DNA of 35,028 nucleotides from an uncultured bacterium. Its GTDB lineage: Bacteria > Patescibacteriota > Minisyncoccia > Phycocordibacterales > UBA5272. Below, in pieces: positions 33,901 through 35,028 of the stretch. Where the stretch lies: NCBI GenBank assembly GCA_903875555.1, contig CAIQWN010000031.1, positions 1-35,028 of the forward strand, read 5' to 3'. Made by a program: the position numbers and the translations under genes. Within the stretch, counting starts at the first letter, position 1. Each line of letters begins with the position of its first letter. Below the pieces are notes generated by a model, which was not told where the DNA came from, searched no databases, and worked only from the letters and a program-made list of their open reading frames with translations.

Positions 33901-34408
33901 TGTATTGGTTGATAAAGTTACACCAAACACAACTTATTTAGTGAAAGCTTATGGTGATGATGCAAATGAGAATAGAATTTCTGCTAAGACTGAACTTACA
34001 GTAACAACAAGTCAAGATGTAACACCACCAACAATTTCTAACTTCAAAATTGAAAGTACACTTGTTCCAGGAAGAGCAGACAAAATTCAAACTCTAATTT
34101 CTTGGAAAACAGATGAACCAGCAACGACTGCTGTTTACTACGGAGAAGGTTCAGGATCATCAAAAGATGTTCTCCCAAATAAACAAGAGGATACTTCAAC
34201 ACTAACAACAAATCACACAATGATTATTACTAACTTGAAACCTGGCGCCATCTATCGTTTACAAGTTGCTTCAAAAGATGATGCAGAAAATGAAGCTAAG
34301 ACACCAATGAGAACGATTATTACTCCAAAGCAAAGTGAGTCAATCGTAGATGTGATATTCTCGAACTTTGATTCTACTTTCCAGTTTATGAATAACATCA
34401 AACGATAA
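27968..34408 (+). CDS. Giant cell-surface protein: beta-propeller, Gly-rich segment, FN3 repeats
   Basis: A 2146-residue adhesin-like protein. A basic N-terminus and one helix (about 40-62, LLLDIFVIGAVLFGIISSFY) ending VASAA suggest export by the Sec route. Residues about 125-450 form a lactonase-like/YVTN beta-propeller (SPDGKHVYVA..MFSRDTSTGALTAL units of about 47 residues). About 518-745 is very Gly-rich (GGGGAGGGASAG). About 745-1010 has two lectin/jelly-roll-like repeats (LTSSVYDSGSASN), and about 1010-1300 Ig-like strands. From about 1360 to 2130 come at least five FN3-like domains (TIPPTISNVQATSS, TTYHYKVSATD), interrupted near 1655-1700 by a Gln/Ala helix and a GNGNGNGN linker. No sortase motif or C-terminal helix is seen. 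It could mediate attachment to host cells or surfaces. Confidence 0.85.
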   Translation: MKIKRGNKLYKYMKFLQKILDTNYDTQTGGVIHKKVKHLLLDIFVIGAVLFGIISSFYVASAATFTWVQNDWSGGISTATSTDPTNRTGWTKYSATSSTSVLASASGVSLAATSKSITKLNGGTLLVPLATPTVSGGSGGIAVSNVGVSSVYAVSNTLLYMFSRDTSTGALTALATPTIGIGNSSEAIDISPDGKHVYVAAYSSGYINMFSRDTSTGALTALPTPTITSATPRGIVVSPDGKHVYTTNSVNGTVSMYSRNTTTGALTALATPTIAAGTYPFGLAISPDGSSVYAANNTSGTVSMYSRNTTTGALTALATPTIAVGGNANQVTVSPDSNYVYVSNNVNNTIAMFSRDTSTGALTALATPTINGVGLVSGLKISPDGTSMYVTTNTNGILMYERNISTGLLTAFTPATISAGTGPYRVAISPDGAFVYVANNTSNNVSMYRRGGFEAGTNSSTVVTGSGIGASVALIPNSLATGGATTTSGAYMIHTFTSTSTTSSFIPSQTISNLDYLIVGGGGAGGGASAGTYSSAGGGGGGMATGTISSLSSGTYTITVGAGGLGVVNGSGNRGATSSISGPSTLIEAPGGGGGGGTNMAGGNGASGGGSSGTNATYGVAYTLTPMQGRNGGAGNSTTCSNGGGGGGAGGVGAAGACLVWVNTTTGGYGGPGLSSSISGSAMFYSAGGGGMSSSSGYSGGSSIGGGRNGVQATNYTGAGGGGLGGASAIAGGYGGSGIVIVRYPSYTSGVFSSAVINLGGKSGFSGKNLNFTSVTTGAQSSCASGTGVGCAIRIQIATSTSVSGPWNYFGTDGTSGSYFTASGDAIPSAANGAQYIRYQAYLHSDSPTVTPTLNDITINYAQYVASGDLTSSVYDSGSASNLINDIWWTATGVDGVYPVADEGVGFQIRSSPDGATWSNWCGSADTGSTCTGTNYFTASGGTGGLPTTHPLRSGGNDRYFQYKAFLTSGGDITPTITNVTVQYVVNANPVFDTSYGTGGVSVAEATTTQANTGKVVFSYSVKDPDTTSGTVINGYIKPSFKYSLDGTTNWTAIDPTKITYSPTVTNTTGGTQASCGSNCFGTYQGNVTNAVDNSISRTYTMFWDAKGQLGSAIDVPSAKIALTIDDLEAANNQAVATSTSFILDTTPPLVSFKLDDSDDEITFNATDTQQIYSYNISNNSDFSTPTSGSPVGNVISLVDFPWTTFVYGTNSIVAYSRVQDIFGNNSTTTSAAPYFISAGSMSITDLSNSKTNQYREFLAWPLFTEDTGVSFSGGAGGKYELWRSTDGITYTLQTTITNSTTNYYTDSSVVKGTTYYYKMRMVDSNGDISNWSNIVNDVADGQGGTDTIPPTISNVQATSSNNTQETITFDTDELSSSGVVYGKDTNYGSSVPNQSYVKSGVNGHSVTIGTITALEPNTTYHYKVSATDVMGNTGTSGDYTFTTLGGPIVSNVSSDTTDPSGTVALVTWNTNTLSNSIVKYGQDSTLAVYAQATGIDTSTTSHSVLITGLNTNTKYFFSVSSSDAQNNITVSDNLGGNKYSFQTGSDANPPIISSATSSVVAPTFAIITWVTDKVADSEVRYGTTPGVYTKTYTKGTPTILHSLLLSEDTLSSGGSSNALATSTQYYYVVKSTSANNLSTTTNELTFKTPNDSTAALQGQIADLQAQAAAGSGSLLKQIGSLSSLLSGSGNGNGNGNSNDFLDKTKPIISDIKVDKITSYGAEISFTTSKDTRGLVEYGTDSKYGVNTGDKIFTKTHTIVLKGLILGTEYHFAVDVIDNSGNITNSEDQTFKTTFIAEDLGALASLGNTFNSVQDKLESLITSALPSLNPPFISKPEIINAEQTTAEVDFTTNVKAYGSVQYATEEEWSKEQKYTGEMADTDNKVTDHKFNLTNLKAGSKYHYSVHSYVFNQALAKTDDATFLTKAGDVEARISERKKDSFRVVWTTDKPTSSIVEYKKSGGTSAERKTDLTLNTYHDVLVDKVTPNTTYLVKAYGDDANENRISAKTELTVTTSQDVTPPTISNFKIESTLVPGRADKIQTLISWKTDEPATTAVYYGEGSGSSKDVLPNKQEDTSTLTTNHTMIITNLKPGAIYRLQVASKDDAENEAKTPMRTIITPKQSESIVDVIFSNFDSTFQFMNNIKR
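28456..29073 (+). repeat. Near-identical DNA repeats encoding propeller blades
   Basis: A 47-base block (TCTCGCGATACAAGTACAGG and on to CTACACCGAC) recurs at about 28456, 28598, 28739, 28883 and 29027, with a period of 141-144 bases. Three copies share one variant and two share another (ACAACCACAGGTGC). This points to recent blade duplication or gene conversion. Confidence 0.85.
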
Positions 34409-34529
34409 ATCATAAATTGCGAAATTACTTCGTCGCTACAAAATTTTACTCTGTCGAAGTAGTGTTATCTACATCTCTCTCGTAAAATTTTTAGGCTCCT
34501 TGTACTTTCATCAATTTCTGATTTAACGA

Positions 34530-34603
34530 GATAAAAATTTTATTTCATACTTACAGTACTGCAATTTCAAAAGATTGATTACAATCTAAGAAATTGGGAG
34601 TCT
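34530..34603. repeat. 74-bp direct repeat, copy 1
   Basis: Identical to 34715-34788. Each copy holds nested inverted repeats (CAATTTC..GAAATTG and AGATT..AATCT) that fold into a hairpin. Confidence 0.9.
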
Positions 34604-34714
34604 ACTGCGTTACAGAAAATTTTTCTCCAGCGAAGTACTATTCGTACGTCTTGGTCAAAAAATTTCTATACTCCTAGTATCTAAAACAAAATTTGTTATC
34701 TTTTAAAAACGTTA

Positions 34715-34788
34715 GATAAAAATTTTATTTCATACTTACAGTACTGCAATTTCAAAAGATTGATTACAATCTAAGAAATTGGGAGTCT
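34715..34788. repeat. 74-bp direct repeat, copy 2
   Basis: Exact copy of 34530-34603, offset 185 bases. Confidence 0.9.
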
Positions 34789-34802
34789 GCTTCGTTAGAA
34801 AA

Positions 34803-34841
34803 CAAAAATATAGGTTCCGCTTTGCGGAACCTATATTTTTG
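34803..34841. terminator. Bidirectional terminator-like hairpin
   Basis: A perfect 18-bp stem (GGTTCCGC core with A/T flanks) and a TTT loop; T runs occur on both strands. Confidence 0.7.
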
Positions 34842-34892
34842 TGATTTTATTTTGCGTTAAACTACAATATATGTCATTCCAGTTTCTCTTTT

Positions 34893-34921
34893 GTCATTCC
34901 CGCGTAGGCGGGAATCCAGGT
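34893..34921. repeat. GTCATTCCCG terminal repeat of a second GIY-YIG element
   Basis: It differs from the 21891-21919 copy only in the loop (GTAG in place of GAAA). It lies one base from the stop codon of the reverse GIY-YIG gene, exactly as in the complete element. Confidence 0.85.
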
Positions 34922-34922
34922 C

Positions 34923-35028
34923 TTACAATTCATCATACAAATCTTTCCACTCGTAATTATCTTTCTCTATTAACTCTATTTTCCAGTTACGATTCCACTT
35001 TTTTATTTCTTTTTCTTTTTGAATTGCT
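34923..35028 (-). CDS. GIY-YIG nuclease-like protein, C-terminal part (cut by window edge)
   Basis: On the reverse strand the last 34 codons read AIQKEKEIKKWNRNWKIELI and end WKDLYDEL before TAA. They match the end of the protein at 21932-22216 in 25 of 34 positions, including the conserved Glu of the KEKEIKKW helix. The catalytic GIY and YIG strands lie beyond the window. The divergence shows that the two copies are not the product of one recent duplication. Confidence 0.85.
   Translation of the reverse strand, partial: AIQKEKEIKKWNRNWKIELIEKDNYEWKDLYDEL

Larger units (their letters stand above)
34409..34892. other. Repeat-rich intergenic stretch after the giant gene
   Basis: No gene seen. 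It contains two copies of a 74-base direct repeat, a TACTATTCGTAC motif shared with the region after gyrB, and an 18-bp hairpin at 34803-34841. Confidence 0.6.

Overview
The window reads as a piece of a low-GC genome from the Patescibacteria/CPR radiation, most likely a Parcubacteria-type lineage. This is inferred from gene content and style: compact housekeeping genes, trimmed aminoacyl-tRNA synthetases, type IV secretion pilin-like proteins, PEGA and FN3 surface proteins, and very short gaps between genes. There is no rRNA gene in the window, so the placement is not proven. All the main genes read with the standard bacterial code.

Layout. 1-4716: winged-helix regulator, MscS-like membrane protein, gyrA, and two small paralogous proteins behind gyrA. 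4795-8621: a methyltransferase, then an orphan solute-binding-like protein packed against three T4SS-pilin-like membrane proteins. 8733-9309: a small possibly frameshifted membrane gene and tRNA-Thr(TGT). 9336-11792: a membrane GT2 glycosyltransferase and a PEGA-domain protein. 11828-18502: pheS, pheT, a C39-like peptidase and murC, followed by murD. 18546-19260: two small reverse-strand accessory genes with their own terminators. 19441-22246: gyrB and a GIY-YIG nuclease gene bounded by perfect 29-bp inverted repeats. 22282-26411: thrS (reverse), lemA, htpX, and tRNA-Ser(GGA) with a trmH-type methyltransferase. 26477-27898: a small zinc-ribbon protein and a REP-associated Y1 transposase with its palindromes. 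27968-34408: a 2146-residue secreted or anchored adhesin-like protein (beta-propeller, Gly-rich segment, FN3 repeats). 34409-35028: repeat-rich DNA and the end of a second GIY-YIG element.

Gene expression. Almost no housekeeping gene has a Shine-Dalgarno sequence. Several have an extended -10 box exactly six bases before the ATG, so their mRNAs should be leaderless. About 15 of 24 non-SD starts carry TT directly before the ATG. A separate class of small accessory genes has clear SD sequences, never has TT before the ATG, and mostly ends in TGA. No main gene ends in TGA.

Most unusual items: (1) PheT carries an NlpC/P60-like papain-fold domain with plausible Cys/His/His residues inside its B5 domain and lacks the usual EMAP-type tRNA-binding domain; (2) an orphan solute-binding protein forms a tight cluster with pilin-like proteins, one of which is an internal duplication; (3) two independent families of palindromic repeats, each linked to a nuclease gene (Y1 transposase; GIY-YIG), have spread into intergenic and even coding DNA; (4) the widespread leaderless start architecture.
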